From Colwellia sp. TT2012 (GTDB lineage: Bacteria > Pseudomonadota > Gammaproteobacteria > Enterobacterales > Alteromonadaceae), in NCBI RefSeq assembly GCF_001440345.1, contig NZ_LJYX01000009.1, forward strand, positions 124,001 through 188,000: a DNA stretch of 64,000 nucleotides, given 5' to 3'. Made by a program: the position numbers and the translations under genes. Below, in pieces: positions 30,701 to 39,025 of the stretch. The notes beneath the pieces were generated by a model that ran no database searches, was not told where the DNA came from, and saw nothing but the letters and a program-made list of their open reading frames with translations. Position 1 is the first letter of the stretch. Each line of letters opens with the position of its first letter.

Positions 30701-31654
30701 GTGGCTAAGCAAAGTGACAGCGTAACCCGTGATTGGACAAAACTCCTAGCAGCCAGTGATTTTACCGATGAACAACAGGTTTTATCCGCTTTGCTTAGTC
30801 CCGATAAAAAGCAGCAACTGAGCAAACTTGCCGATGATATTGGTGATAGTAAAAAACAAGCACAAGTATTGATAAACCAAGCTGAAAAAGTCACTCTTGA
30901 ATTGAACCTGCAAAAGGCTAGGTTAAAGGAAAATGGTGCTGTCGATTTTGATGAAAAATCAGTGTCGAAAAGCTTAATGAAAATGTCGGACATGTTGAAA
31001 GAGTGCCAGCAAAAAACAGGTCAGCTCGGTCAACAAATCAGCCAAGATCAAGCCAATAAAACTCAGCAAAAAAATCTACTTACGCAGATCAAACAAGCGC
31101 AGTTCTCCTTGGATGATCTTAGTCACCTTAATGCCCTTATTGGCTCAGCCGATGGCGCCAAATTTAGACGCTTCGCCCAAGGCTTAACGTTAGCCAATTT
31201 AGTACATCTTGCCAACACACAACTCGATAGACTATTTAGCCGCTATCAACTGCAATGTCAGCAAAGCGATACTTTAGCTTTAGAAGTGGTTGATACCTGG
31301 CAAGGAGATACTGCTCGCGATATTAAAACCTTATCTGGCGGTGAAAGCTTTTTGATAAGTTTGGCACTGGCCTTGGCACTTTCAGATTTAGTCAGTAATA
31401 AAACCAGTATTGACTCTTTATTTCTTGATGAAGGCTTTGGCACCTTAGATAACAATACCTTAGAAGTGGCGCTTGATGCTCTTGATAATTTAAACGCCAG
31501 TGGCAAAATGATTGGTGTCATTAGCCATGTTGAGGCATTAAAAGAGCGCATTGGTGTGCAGATTAAAGTAAGAAAACTCAGTGGTTTGGGGATAAGCAGC
31601 TTAGATAAACAATATGAATTTCATGCTGAGACAGCTACTGAATTGAAGCAATAA
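27734..31654 (+). CDS. sbcC: SbcCD nuclease, SMC-like ATPase subunit SbcC
   Basis: Rad50-type ATPase of 1306 residues. Walker A is [14 protein letters not shown] (about 36-49), the Q-loop region is [13 protein letters not shown], the zinc hook is [10 protein letters not shown] (about 628) in the middle of two very long glutamine-rich coiled coils, the ABC signature is [20 protein letters not shown] (about 1203) and Walker B is [12 protein letters not shown]. It is about 250 residues longer than E. coli SbcC, mainly through coiled coil. Glutamine codons are unusually frequent in the arms. It overlaps sbcD and acts with it in double-strand break and palindrome processing. Confidence 0.95.
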   Translation: MRILTLRFENINSLKGSWKIDFSAAPFDSSGLFAITGPTGAGKTTILDAICLALYHQTPRLTVSKKQNQLMTRHTSHCMAEVEFEVKGQGYRAFWSQKRARNKLDGNLLEPVAELAKLDGTIMSNKLKTVRSDISDLTGLNFSRFTKSMMLSQGEFAAFLNAPANERAQLLEQLTGTEIYGDISQQVFDNHRSASEELKLLQAQSQGVALLDEEQVSELERQLAQTTRQEKQLNEQVQQAQQVKNWCSNLSTNAQAQQEAKQQLTVIETQEQQAKADLDLLIQSTLAEPLRAPYEQMAHYRQQYQQSLQQVTSQTEQLATLEQAVLASDSVLTQLKTSQITAEKQRNVIEQVLQEKIQPLEHAITHQQAAWQETNNSVAGQSKELTVNEAALVTAQTEQEQILQTVVQQQEALAQGHALQQLPEKLPLWQNQYQQLTQQQVSVQGLLTEQSKLEQTLLGLQAQHQTQQQHITQSEGLLLALNEQQQTLVDQAQQGVQNSQAAQAIFARFSDDNAEDKGVNQAAAITEVTSETLNQAVVDSQEQQLSLKQALQLAQRFQVLADEQQGLSRQQVKDKQQLTITEQELIQLRISYGANQQQKKDVERLLAQQQTIMALSEHRAKLQAEDACPLCGSCEHPAINDYQALDSDEQQQRLSRLNDELSQLEQQGKALNSVQAQLTAQLAMQHSRLQGITNEQQSLEQNWQSLTVKPFIKEDITSKQNEQQISLIEAGTAQALTQQLNTLSQQLDELLSLQQALQQNSQAQQQNLEQITLGDKQLSSQKNQLQLLHEQGNFQRDLKIKIAKDLALAQQAMVTLNGQLLADITVSGIESKIALPNVSVSDETSGQVQSICIDETWLGSVKKQGQEYQQIVSNQQAAQELLTGIEHTLGLLKQQVEQQQHLYNQVKTQLSGQQSEISAQNTLRVTLFVELGITDKQMQDTVILTEKITAERLADDKNLEQAKRLYQAEISAQQESKGQLSTEKTQLETVAKQSDSVTRDWTKLLAASDFTDEQQVLSALLSPDKKQQLSKLADDIGDSKKQAQVLINQAEKVTLELNLQKARLKENGAVDFDEKSVSKSLMKMSDMLKECQQKTGQLGQQISQDQANKTQQKNLLTQIKQAQFSLDDLSHLNALIGSADGAKFRRFAQGLTLANLVHLANTQLDRLFSRYQLQCQQSDTLALEVVDTWQGDTARDIKTLSGGESFLISLALALALSDLVSNKTSIDSLFLDEGFGTLDNNTLEVALDALDNLNASGKMIGVISHVEALKERIGVQIKVRKLSGLGISSLDKQYEFHAETATELKQ

Positions 31655-31714
31655 GATAGCTTGTTTAAGCGGTCGATATTGAAAACTTATTTAGTCATAT
31701 TAAAGGATTAATCT

Positions 31715-32614
31715 GTGGAAATTTGGATTTATTTCACCCTCTTAGCGGCGACTATGCAGGCGGTAAGAACCGCAGGACAAAAAAAGTTATCCGCTAAGCT
31801 CAACTCAATGGCGACCACAGGAGTACGTTACTTTTATGCTTTACCGTTTGCCTGGTGCTACCTTTGGTGGCTGCTTAATTTTAGGGACGTAGCAGTACCC
31901 GCATTAAATACCTCATTTTTACAATATGCCTTAGTGGCCTGTGTCATGCAAATATGGGGCACCGCCTGTTTAGTGGCTGCTTTTCGCTACCGTAATTTTG
32001 CTGTTGCTACCAGTTTGGCTAAAACGGAGGCCATTCAAGTGGCCATTGTCGGCGCTTTATTTTTTGGTGCGACACTGTCCGGTTTAGGCTGGCTCAGTGT
32101 TGTTGTCGGTGTTGTTGGTGTGTTCTTTGTATCGAAAGTGAAGTTGAGATTGAGAGATATCTTAGCCGATTCACAAGGCCTTATTGGTATGGGATATGGC
32201 CTAGCGGCTGGCTTAGGTTTAGCGATCACCACCTTGTTAATTCGTGAGTCGAGTTTGGCGCTTAATACCGACTTAATGGTCAGTGCTGCGGTCACCTTGG
32301 TATTTATGATCACGGTGCAATCAGTTATGTCATTTATTTATATTTACTTGCAAGACAAATCACAATTAGCCTTAATGCTTAAACATTGGCGTTTATGTTT
32401 ATTTGTTGGCATTACCAGTGTACTGGGCTCCATTGGTTGGTTTACCGGCGCCAGTTATCAAAATGCCGCCTATGTAAAAGCATTAGGGCAGGTTGAGTTC
32501 TTTATTACCTTGGCATTGACCTATCGGGTATTTAAAGAAACGGTAAGCTTAAAAGAGTACCTTGGTATGTTCTTAATAATATTAAGTGTGGTTATCTTAC
32601 TGGTATGGGCGTAA
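31715..32614 (+). CDS. EamA/DMT-family membrane transporter
   Basis: 299 residues with about ten transmembrane helices arranged as two EamA halves. Segments such as LAATMQAVRTAGQKKLSAKL, VATSLAKTEAIQVAIVGALF and KALGQVEFFITLALTYRVFKE fit the drug/metabolite transporter superfamily. The likely start is GTG at 31715, with AAAGGA 8 bp upstream. Substrate is unknown; members export amino acids or small metabolites. It follows sbcC by 60 bp and could be read through from it. Confidence 0.8.
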   Translation: MEIWIYFTLLAATMQAVRTAGQKKLSAKLNSMATTGVRYFYALPFAWCYLWWLLNFRDVAVPALNTSFLQYALVACVMQIWGTACLVAAFRYRNFAVATSLAKTEAIQVAIVGALFFGATLSGLGWLSVVVGVVGVFFVSKVKLRLRDILADSQGLIGMGYGLAAGLGLAITTLLIRESSLALNTDLMVSAAVTLVFMITVQSVMSFIYIYLQDKSQLALMLKHWRLCLFVGITSVLGSIGWFTGASYQNAAYVKALGQVEFFITLALTYRVFKETVSLKEYLGMFLIILSVVILLVWA

Positions 32615-32790
32615 CTCGCTAGATATAAAAGTACGGGCATAACAGTATGGCCGTAAATTGACTTGCTTAGAGACTAAAGCCATGGCATTGCCCTTTAAAT
32701 ATATTTTATTACCGAGTAAAGCAAGGTAAACTGCCCGATATAACATTAAGTATTAATTATACTCATACGGGTATTAACGAAGAGATCACT

Positions 32791-33294
32791 ATGATAATTG
32801 CTGAAAAAACTGTTGCTCACTTTCATTACACCCTTAAAAATGAAGCGGGTGAAGAATTAGAATCATCAAACGGTCATGAGCCTCTAACCTATTTACATGG
32901 CGCTAACAATACCTTAGCCGGTTTAGAGAAAGCTTTAACGGGTAAAGCAACCGGAGATAAGTTTTCCGTAACCTTACAACCAGATGAAGCTTACGGTGAG
33001 TATCAAGAAGGTTTAGAGCAACGTGTACCAGTTAAACACTTACAAGGCTTAGTGAGCAAAAGTGCTAAATGGAAAAAGGGCATGACTGCTGTTATACAAA
33101 CTGAACAAGGTCAACGCCAAGTTACCGTCATTAAAGTCGGTAAATTTATGGTAACGGTTGATATTAACCCACCGCTAGCAGGTAAAGTACTTACTTTTGA
33201 CCTTGATATCGTTGACGTGCGTGAAGCGACTGAAGACGAAGTGAAACACGGCCATGTACATAGTGCTGATAGCAGCTGTGGTCACGATCACTAG
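32791..33294 (+). CDS. FKBP-type peptidyl-prolyl isomerase, SlyD-like
   Basis: 167 residues. The FKBP half is seen in VAHFHYTLKNEAGEELESS and GLEKALTGKATGDKFSV, an IF (insert-in-flap) chaperone domain follows (DEAYGEYQEGLEQRVPVKHL ... VTVDINPPLAGKVLTFDLDI), and the C-terminus is histidine-rich (HGHVHSADSSCGHDH), fit for nickel or zinc. This is the SlyD architecture, giving proline isomerisation, chaperone and possibly metal-delivery functions in the cytoplasm. The tail is shorter than that of E. coli SlyD. A clear terminator follows 73 bp after the stop. SlyD paralogues are common, so I do not assign the symbol. Confidence 0.88.
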   Translation: MIIAEKTVAHFHYTLKNEAGEELESSNGHEPLTYLHGANNTLAGLEKALTGKATGDKFSVTLQPDEAYGEYQEGLEQRVPVKHLQGLVSKSAKWKKGMTAVIQTEQGQRQVTVIKVGKFMVTVDINPPLAGKVLTFDLDIVDVREATEDEVKHGHVHSADSSCGHDH

Positions 33295-33366
33295 GTTAAC
33301 GTTAGTTAATTAGTCTTTACTGCTGATAAGCTCAATTATAAGTTAGTAGATAAGTAATCGATATAA

Positions 33367-33402
33367 AAAACGCTAAGCAGATAAACTGCTTAGCGTTTTT
33401 TT
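33367..33402 (+). terminator. Rho-independent terminator of the SlyD-like gene
   Basis: An 11-bp stem (ACGCTAAGCAG / CTGCTTAGCGT) with a five-base loop is followed by a run of T. Confidence 0.93.
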
Positions 33403-33493
33403 ATCGACTTTATTTTTCCAGTTAGCTGTATTTATATGGCTATACTAGCGTTAAAAGTTGTAGGATTAAAACGTCTAAATTAATCGTAAGCGT

Positions 33494-33631
33494 CTAGCTA
33501 ACGACACCTAAATCAGCCATTCTAGCTCGCATGGTTAAGCTTTTCGTCGGCGCACCATTATCTGAGTGCAATATTAAATCTGTTTTTAAGTGGCTCTGTT
33601 GTAGTTTTGTGTTGTTGAGTAAACGAGCGAG
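33494..33631 (-). pseudogene. Remnant of an IS3-family transposase (integrase core)
   Basis: On the minus strand a short frame reads KTDLILHSDNGAPTKSLTM, then RARMADLGVVS and a stop. LHSDNG(A/S)P..., with a catalytic aspartate, and the following LGVV belong to the DDE integrase core of IS3-type OrfB proteins. Only about 45 codons remain. The 3' side is cut where GTAAGCGTCTAGCTAACG begins, which may itself be the tip of another element. No intact insertion sequence is present. Confidence 0.65.
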
Positions 33632-34146
33632 ACACATACACGCTCATTGACATCCTGTCACCGCGATATACCGTTTGTCCTAAACATAATCCCTCCATGG
33701 GGCTCCACATAAACATCAGGACAGTGTGCTCCTGCACAGTCTAATAAGGGTATATCCATATACCGTCATGCTTGTGAAGCTCGATCTTATCACATCAGCA
33801 ATACCTTCCTTTAAATCAGAGTGTTACATTATAGACAACAGTGTTCTACAACAGAGCCTTTTAAGTACTTCTCTGCCGACAGACTACGTTCAAGCAACTT
33901 ATTGGAATTGGTATTAGCTGCTTGTTCACCTGTTGAGGTTTAACGGATAGTATTTCGCCAGATAGACGATTACCCCCAGGCTTAAAAAGTGGCGGGGTTC
34001 ACGTTATTGTTGTGAAAAAATTGCATGAGACTTAAACCACTACTTTTGTGTAGTTTAAAGTGGTTTTGGCCCGTGAAAAATATTTTGTTGTTATTTCATA
34101 ATTATCTCCTCTTAATGTGCTGAGGTAACTATGCACAGCCTTGATT
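33632..34146. other. Gene-free stretch of probable degenerate repetitive DNA
   Basis: About 515 bp without a convincing gene. It contains TTATTGGAATTGGTATTAG (33900-33918), which looks like a repeat tip related in style to the MITE ends elsewhere, and a hairpin-forming AAACCACTA...TAAAGTGGTTT segment (34033-34067). A 63-codon frame at 33726 has no supporting features. I read this as a mosaic of old insertions. Confidence 0.4.
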
Positions 34147-34412
34147 TATACCCGTCACCATTCAAAGTGCTCGATTTCAGTGGGAATTAAAAGCGCTTTA
34201 GGCAAGGGAAATAATTGAAGCATAGTCATGCTAGGGTTTCATTATTTAACGCGGTATAAAGTCATTTTAAACCCATCGAAGAAGCGGTTGAGCAACATCA
34301 CTTCATCGTTGCTGTAACTCATAATGAAACAACCATTATTTCATCACAGCGCCTTGAATTGAAATTGCTCAAGCACTCTGAAACATGCACTTTGAATGGT
34401 AACGGGTATATA
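34147..34412. repeat. Second MITE-like element with terminal inverted repeats of about 33 bp
   Basis: The left end TATACCCGTCACCATTCAAA and the right end, read on the minus strand, TATACCCGTTACCATTCAAA, extend with GTGCTCGATTTCAG / GTGCATGTTTCAG. The element is about 266 bp. Its interior has no gene-sized frame. It differs in sequence from the element at 15302-15574 but has similar size and TATACC-type tips. Confidence 0.7.
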
Positions 34413-34802
34413 TTGGTATAGGGGGGCTAATTACGCGCTTACAAAATAATGGTTAAATCTTTCGGGTTTATTACCCTATTTTGTTTGGTTAGGACCTGTT
34501 ATTTTTTCTGTTAATATTCTCTATCTTTGGCGTTAAAACCCAAATTATTTATTAATAACCCTCTAAAAAATTTAAGACTAGTTAACTTTTATTGTATTTT
34601 TATTGTATTTTTAATATTTTGTGCTAGCTGAAATGATGTAGTTAAATATTGAAGTATAGTTACAAAATAGGATATTAGTTCCATTATTATCAACAGGTTA
34701 AATCATTTATATATTTTTGAATACTCTTTCTTGCATTCCGTTAAATCTGTCATATGCTTTAAGGCACAAAGCACAATAATAAAAATACGGATATTTTAAT
34801 AA
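34413..34802 (+). promoter_or_regulatory. Upstream region of the chemosensory cluster
   Basis: 390 bp of very AT-rich DNA before the first STAS gene, with several T-rich tracts (TTTTATTGTATTTTTATTGT at about 34587). It should carry the main promoter of the cluster. I could not recognise a sigma-28 flagellar-type promoter, nor any specific operator. Confidence 0.45.
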
Positions 34803-35078
34803 ATGATCAAATTCCCCAATGACTTAACCATTGCTCAGGTTGACGAGTATCGAGCTCTAATTATTCCATTAATTGATGACCAAGATGTAATAACCATTGA
34901 TGACAGTGAATTAACACGAATCGATACTATCGGCGTGCAATTTATCCTTGCCGTTGTTACCTACATCATTGCCCAGGGTAAAGAAATTAAGTGGCAGTCA
35001 AAATCCAGTGTTTTAAAGGAAAGTATTCAACAACTTGGTATCAGTGATGCCATTTTATTGCAATACATCATGGATTGA
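34803..35078 (+). CDS. STAS-domain protein at the head of the chemosensory cluster
   Basis: 91 residues forming a single STAS domain, the fold of anti-sigma factor antagonists. The loop that is phosphorylated in such proteins reads SELTRIDTIGVQFILA, with a threonine after the aspartate where Ser or Thr is expected. The gene is first in a set of fifteen genes on one strand and lies 71 bp before cheY. STAS genes in this position occur in other gammaproteobacterial che clusters; the partner is unknown, but the REC-PP2C-HATPase protein downstream could act on it. Confidence 0.85.
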   Translation: MIKFPNDLTIAQVDEYRALIIPLIDDQDVITIDDSELTRIDTIGVQFILAVVTYIIAQGKEIKWQSKSSVLKESIQQLGISDAILLQYIMD

Positions 35079-35149
35079 GAACTTTTTCTTATTAAAAATA
35101 AATCAATAGAATACAGCACTCCAATGCCTTAAACGATGAGGAAACCAGT

Positions 35150-35512
35150 ATGACTAAAGTGTTAGTTGTTGATGACTCAAACTCCATAAGAGACATGGTC
35201 AGTTTTACCTTAAAAAGTGCGGGATACCAAACGGTTGAAGCTAAAGATGGTCAAGAGGGTTTAAATAAAGCGAAAAGTAGTAGTTTTGACTTGGTGATTT
35301 CCGATGTAAATATGCCCAATATGGATGGTATAAGCTTATGTACCGAGTTGCGCAAGCTAGTTAATTTTAAATTCACCCCTATTTTGATGTTAACCACAGA
35401 AAGCTCTGCCGAGATGAAAATGCGTGGTAAATCGGCTGGTGCAACTGGTTGGTTGGTTAAGCCGTTTAACCCAGAAAAGTTGTTAGCTACCATTAAACGT
35501 GTGGTTAAGTAA
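35150..35512 (+). CDS. cheY: CheY-type single-domain response regulator
   Basis: 120 residues, a receiver domain only. The acidic pocket is DDS (about 8-10), the phosphoacceptor aspartate is in FDLVISDVNMPNMDG (about residue 50), the switch threonine is in LMLTTESS and the lysine in LVKPFNPEK. It accepts phosphate from CheA, whose gene follows at 129 bp. In Che2-like systems this protein is not necessarily the flagellar motor regulator. No CheZ is in the cluster. AACGATGAGGAAAC precedes the ATG. Confidence 0.93.
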   Translation: MTKVLVVDDSNSIRDMVSFTLKSAGYQTVEAKDGQEGLNKAKSSSFDLVISDVNMPNMDGISLCTELRKLVNFKFTPILMLTTESSAEMKMRGKSAGATGWLVKPFNPEKLLATIKRVVK

Positions 35513-35641
35513 CTTTATTAATATAAAAAACTGTTTAATCATTTTAGATCAGTAACTTAATTATCTTAGGTGCTATTAATAAAAGTATCTTGTCGTGATA
35601 ATACCCCCTGATTTTGACAAGGAAAGAGTAGGTAATCACTT

Positions 35642-37762
35642 ATGAGTATTGATTTATCGCAATTTATTCCAAGTTTTTTAGAAGAGAGCTTTGAAGGACT
35701 CGAGTTAATGGAGTCAGAATTATTAAACTTGAAAGAGGGGGATAATGAAACTATTGACTCAATTTTCAGAGCTGCTCACTCGATTAAAGGGGGCGCCGGA
35801 ACTTTTGGCTTTGTTAAAGTAACCGAGTTTACTCATCTAGTGGAAACCTTACTCGATGAAATGCGTGATGGCCGACGAGAAATTAATAGTAAAGATACCG
35901 AGATATTGCTTGAATCTGTCGATTGTATGCGTTTACTCATTGAAGCTGCACGGGATGATGAAGAGTATGATCAGGATAAGGTTGCACAAACCACTAGCCG
36001 CTTAGCTGAAACATTAGGCGATGAACCGTCAAGTGACAGCGATAATCAAAGTGAAAACATGGTTGCAGCAAGTAATGTCTGCGGCTATACCATCAACTTC
36101 ATTCCAGAGCATAGTTTAGCCAAAACGGGTAATGATCCCCTTTTTATATTCAGTGCCTTAGCCGAGTTAGGCCAGTTAACACTCAGTGCCGACTGCAATG
36201 ATTTACCTGCTTTAGTCGATATTGATCCGCAAGAGCTCTATTTAAGCTGGCAACTAACGCTTTACACCGACGCAGATGAAGCTGAGATTAGAGAAATTTT
36301 TGAATGGGTTGAAGATGAGTGTTTATTAGAAGTAGTGCCAATACCAGACACCTCAAATACATCTCAAGATATTGACGTACTAGCCTCAGAAGAAGAACCG
36401 CAATCGCAGAGCACGACAACCAAGCAAGAATCACTTGTGAATACACCAAAGTCGAGCACTGAAACAGAGCTTGCTCAAGACGGCAAGGTTGAAGATGAAA
36501 ATATACCCGCTAAAGCTAAAGCTAAAGCAGATGTTGGCTCCATTCGGGTTGGGGTAGATAAAATTGATAATTTAATTAACTTAGTTGGTGAATTAGTTAT
36601 CACCCAATCTATGTTATCAGAGTTAGGCAATGATTTTGACATGGACAAGGTTGATCGCCTTACCAGTGGTCTTGAGCAACTATTACAAAACACCAAAGAA
36701 TTACAAGAAAGCGTTATGCGTATCCGTATGCTGCCTATCAGCTTTGCCTTTAATCGTTTTCCTCGCCTTGTCCATGATCTAGCGATAAAAACGGGTAAGA
36801 AAATGGAATTAGTGATTAAGGGTGAGCAAACTGAATTAGATAAAACTGTGATGGAGCAAATTGGCGATCCCTTAGTACATTTAGTAAGAAATGCTGCTGA
36901 CCACGGCATAGAATCATGCGAAGTTAGACTTGCTAAGGGTAAACCGGAAAAAGGCACCATTTCATTAGACGCCTATCACCAAGGTGGCAATATTGTTATT
37001 GAAATTAAGGATGATGGCGCCGGTATCGATCGCGAAATCGTGTTAGCAAAAGCGGTCGAAAAAGGTTTGATTGATGTCAATGCTATTTTAACGGAAAGCC
37101 AGGTATATGACTTATTATTTGAACCAGGTTTTTCAACCGCGGCAGAAGTCACTGATATATCCGGCCGCGGTGTTGGCATGGATGTGGTTAAGCGTAATAT
37201 TCAATCACTTGGCGGTCGAATTCAAGTTGAGTCAACCCTGGGGAAAGGCAGCTGTTTTAAGGTGCATCTGCCGCTAACACTCGCCATTTTAGATGGGCAA
37301 CTAGTCAAAGTGGGTAGCGAAACCTACATCATCCCCCTCATTGCGATTGTTGAGTCCCTGCAAATTGATAACAAGCTAATTAATCGTGTGTCTGGCGATA
37401 TGGTGCTTTATCGTTTACGTGATGACAACGTGCCCATTTTACCCATTTATCAACTGTTCAATTTAGCGACAAAATGCACGGAAATAGATAAGGCCTTACT
37501 TGTCGTTGTTGAAGCTGACGGTCAAAAAATAGGCTTGATGGTAGATGATTTACTGGCCCAGCAGCAAGTAGTTATAAAAAGTTTAAAAGATAATTATCAA
37601 CAAGTTGCTGGTATTTCAGGGGCGACAATCCTGGGTGATGGCTCAGTCGCTATGATTCTGGATATACCGGGTATCATTCATATGGCGTTAGCCCAAGCTC
37701 AGCATGCCCAACGGGAAAAAACCGACGGCAATGCTAGTGTAACAGCGGAGGTTTGTTTATGA
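35642..37762 (+). CDS. cheA: Chemotaxis histidine kinase CheA
   Basis: 706 residues. The Hpt domain carries the phosphorylated H46 (FRAAHSIKGGAGTFGF). An acidic Ser/Thr/Glu-rich linker (about 135-290) holds a short P2-like region. The dimerisation helices follow (IRVGVDKIDNLINLVGELVI, about 300), then the ATPase (LVRNAADHGIE, IKDDGAGID, GFSTAAEVTDISGRGVGMDVV) and a C-terminal CheW-like domain (about 560-690). It phosphorylates CheY and CheB under receptor control. The stop overlaps the cheW start by 4 bp. AAGGAAAGAG lies before the start. Confidence 0.96.
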   Translation: MSIDLSQFIPSFLEESFEGLELMESELLNLKEGDNETIDSIFRAAHSIKGGAGTFGFVKVTEFTHLVETLLDEMRDGRREINSKDTEILLESVDCMRLLIEAARDDEEYDQDKVAQTTSRLAETLGDEPSSDSDNQSENMVAASNVCGYTINFIPEHSLAKTGNDPLFIFSALAELGQLTLSADCNDLPALVDIDPQELYLSWQLTLYTDADEAEIREIFEWVEDECLLEVVPIPDTSNTSQDIDVLASEEEPQSQSTTTKQESLVNTPKSSTETELAQDGKVEDENIPAKAKAKADVGSIRVGVDKIDNLINLVGELVITQSMLSELGNDFDMDKVDRLTSGLEQLLQNTKELQESVMRIRMLPISFAFNRFPRLVHDLAIKTGKKMELVIKGEQTELDKTVMEQIGDPLVHLVRNAADHGIESCEVRLAKGKPEKGTISLDAYHQGGNIVIEIKDDGAGIDREIVLAKAVEKGLIDVNAILTESQVYDLLFEPGFSTAAEVTDISGRGVGMDVVKRNIQSLGGRIQVESTLGKGSCFKVHLPLTLAILDGQLVKVGSETYIIPLIAIVESLQIDNKLINRVSGDMVLYRLRDDNVPILPIYQLFNLATKCTEIDKALLVVVEADGQKIGLMVDDLLAQQQVVIKSLKDNYQQVAGISGATILGDGSVAMILDIPGIIHMALAQAQHAQREKTDGNASVTAEVCL

Positions 37763-38286
37763 ATATTCAAGCGATGGCACAAGATATTCCCGTCGAAGGT
37801 GAACACACGATGGAAGGTGTCGACTTTATCACCAGCGGTGATCAATATCTGACATTTTTATTAGCACAAGAGCAATATGCCGTTGATATTTTGTGTGTCG
37901 AAGAAATTAGAAGTTGGGAGCAACCAACAAAAATACCTAATGCACCAAGTTATATTAAAGGTGTCATTAATATGAGAGGGATTATCGTGCCAATTGTCGA
38001 TTTACGTCTCAAATTTAGCATTGGCGAAGCGAGTTACTTAGATACAACGGTAGTTATTGTACTTACTTACCACAACGAAGGTAACTCACGCACTATTGGT
38101 TTTGTTGTTGATGCCGTTTCTGATGTGCTCAATGTTGACAATGCTGATATTAAACCTGCACCAGCATTTGGCGGCTGTGTTGGTCCACAATATATTGAGG
38201 GCTTAATTAATAGTGAAAATAAGGTAGTAACCATACTCAATGTTGCCCACTTGCAGAAAGTCGAGCAGCACAGATTGCATAGTTGA
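37759..38286 (+). CDS. cheW: CheW coupling protein, first copy
   Basis: The ATG at 37759 overlaps the cheA stop (ATGA), giving 175 residues; a TTG two codons earlier is possible but unneeded. After about 30 extra N-terminal residues the CheW fold begins (YLTFLLAQEQYAVDILCVEEI), with NMRGIIVPIVDLRLKF and VVDAVSDVLNV. It links receptors to CheA. Two CheW genes in tandem suggest two adaptor roles or different arrays. Confidence 0.92.
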   Translation: MNIQAMAQDIPVEGEHTMEGVDFITSGDQYLTFLLAQEQYAVDILCVEEIRSWEQPTKIPNAPSYIKGVINMRGIIVPIVDLRLKFSIGEASYLDTTVVIVLTYHNEGNSRTIGFVVDAVSDVLNVDNADIKPAPAFGGCVGPQYIEGLINSENKVVTILNVAHLQKVEQHRLHS

Positions 38287-38382
38287 TTTTTACCAAAGCC
38301 TCTGCAACAAACCGCAGTATAAATGTCTCGGTTATTTATATAACAGTAGTAATACCGTAACTATTTTGTTTAAGGAAAGAGC

Positions 38383-38934
38383 ATGACTGATATAGAACAA
38401 GAATATCTTACTTTCATACTTCAGGGTGAAGAGTATGGCGTTGACATTCTATGTGTGCAAGAGATCCGTGTCTGGAGCGCTGTGACCGAACTTCCTAACA
38501 AACCCTGTTATATCAAAGGGGTAATTAATTTACGGGGCGTAATTATTCCAATTATCGATTTACGTTTACGTTTTGGTCAGCCAAAACTTGCTTATAATGA
38601 TCAAACCGTCACCATCATTTTACGCCAGCAATCTAAAGCGAGCACTATGGTTGTCGGTATTGTGGTCGATGCAGTTTCAGAAGTTTACAAGTTTACCAAG
38701 CAATCTATACGCCAAGCACCTACTTTTGGCAGCAATATAGATAGCTGTTTTCTAAAAGGGCTAGCGTCAGTCGATGAGAAGTTAATTATTTTACTCGATA
38801 GTGACTCGCTATTAAATGAAGACGATCTATATCGTACTGTTCATGAAAATGAAAAAAGTACTGAGCAGGAGACCGTTAACTTATCGGGTAGCGAAGCGCT
38901 AACCACCTCAGCACCTAGTTTATCGAGTGCTTAA
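38383..38934 (+). CDS. cheW: CheW coupling protein, second copy
   Basis: 183 residues: EYLTFILQGEEYGVDILCVQ at the start, NLRGVIIPIIDLRLRFG in the middle and GIVVDAVSEVYKF later, all CheW. It is clearly a paralogue of the preceding gene but lacks that gene's N-terminal extension. It has a Ser/Thr/Glu-rich tail from about 150. AAGGAAAGAGC precedes the ATG. It comes just before the large receptor. Confidence 0.92.
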   Translation: MTDIEQEYLTFILQGEEYGVDILCVQEIRVWSAVTELPNKPCYIKGVINLRGVIIPIIDLRLRFGQPKLAYNDQTVTIILRQQSKASTMVVGIVVDAVSEVYKFTKQSIRQAPTFGSNIDSCFLKGLASVDEKLIILLDSDSLLNEDDLYRTVHENEKSTEQETVNLSGSEALTTSAPSLSSA

Positions 38935-39025
38935 CGAGAATATATCTAGCTAATTAAAATCGAGAGTAAAAGAGAGTTACCCCCAATCAGCCATTATTAA
39001 AAATAACCACACAGGAAAATAACTT

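Noticed and set aside
33726-33917. 63-codon frame in the gene-free region
   Set aside because: It lies in probable repeat debris and has no ribosome site or protein-like features.
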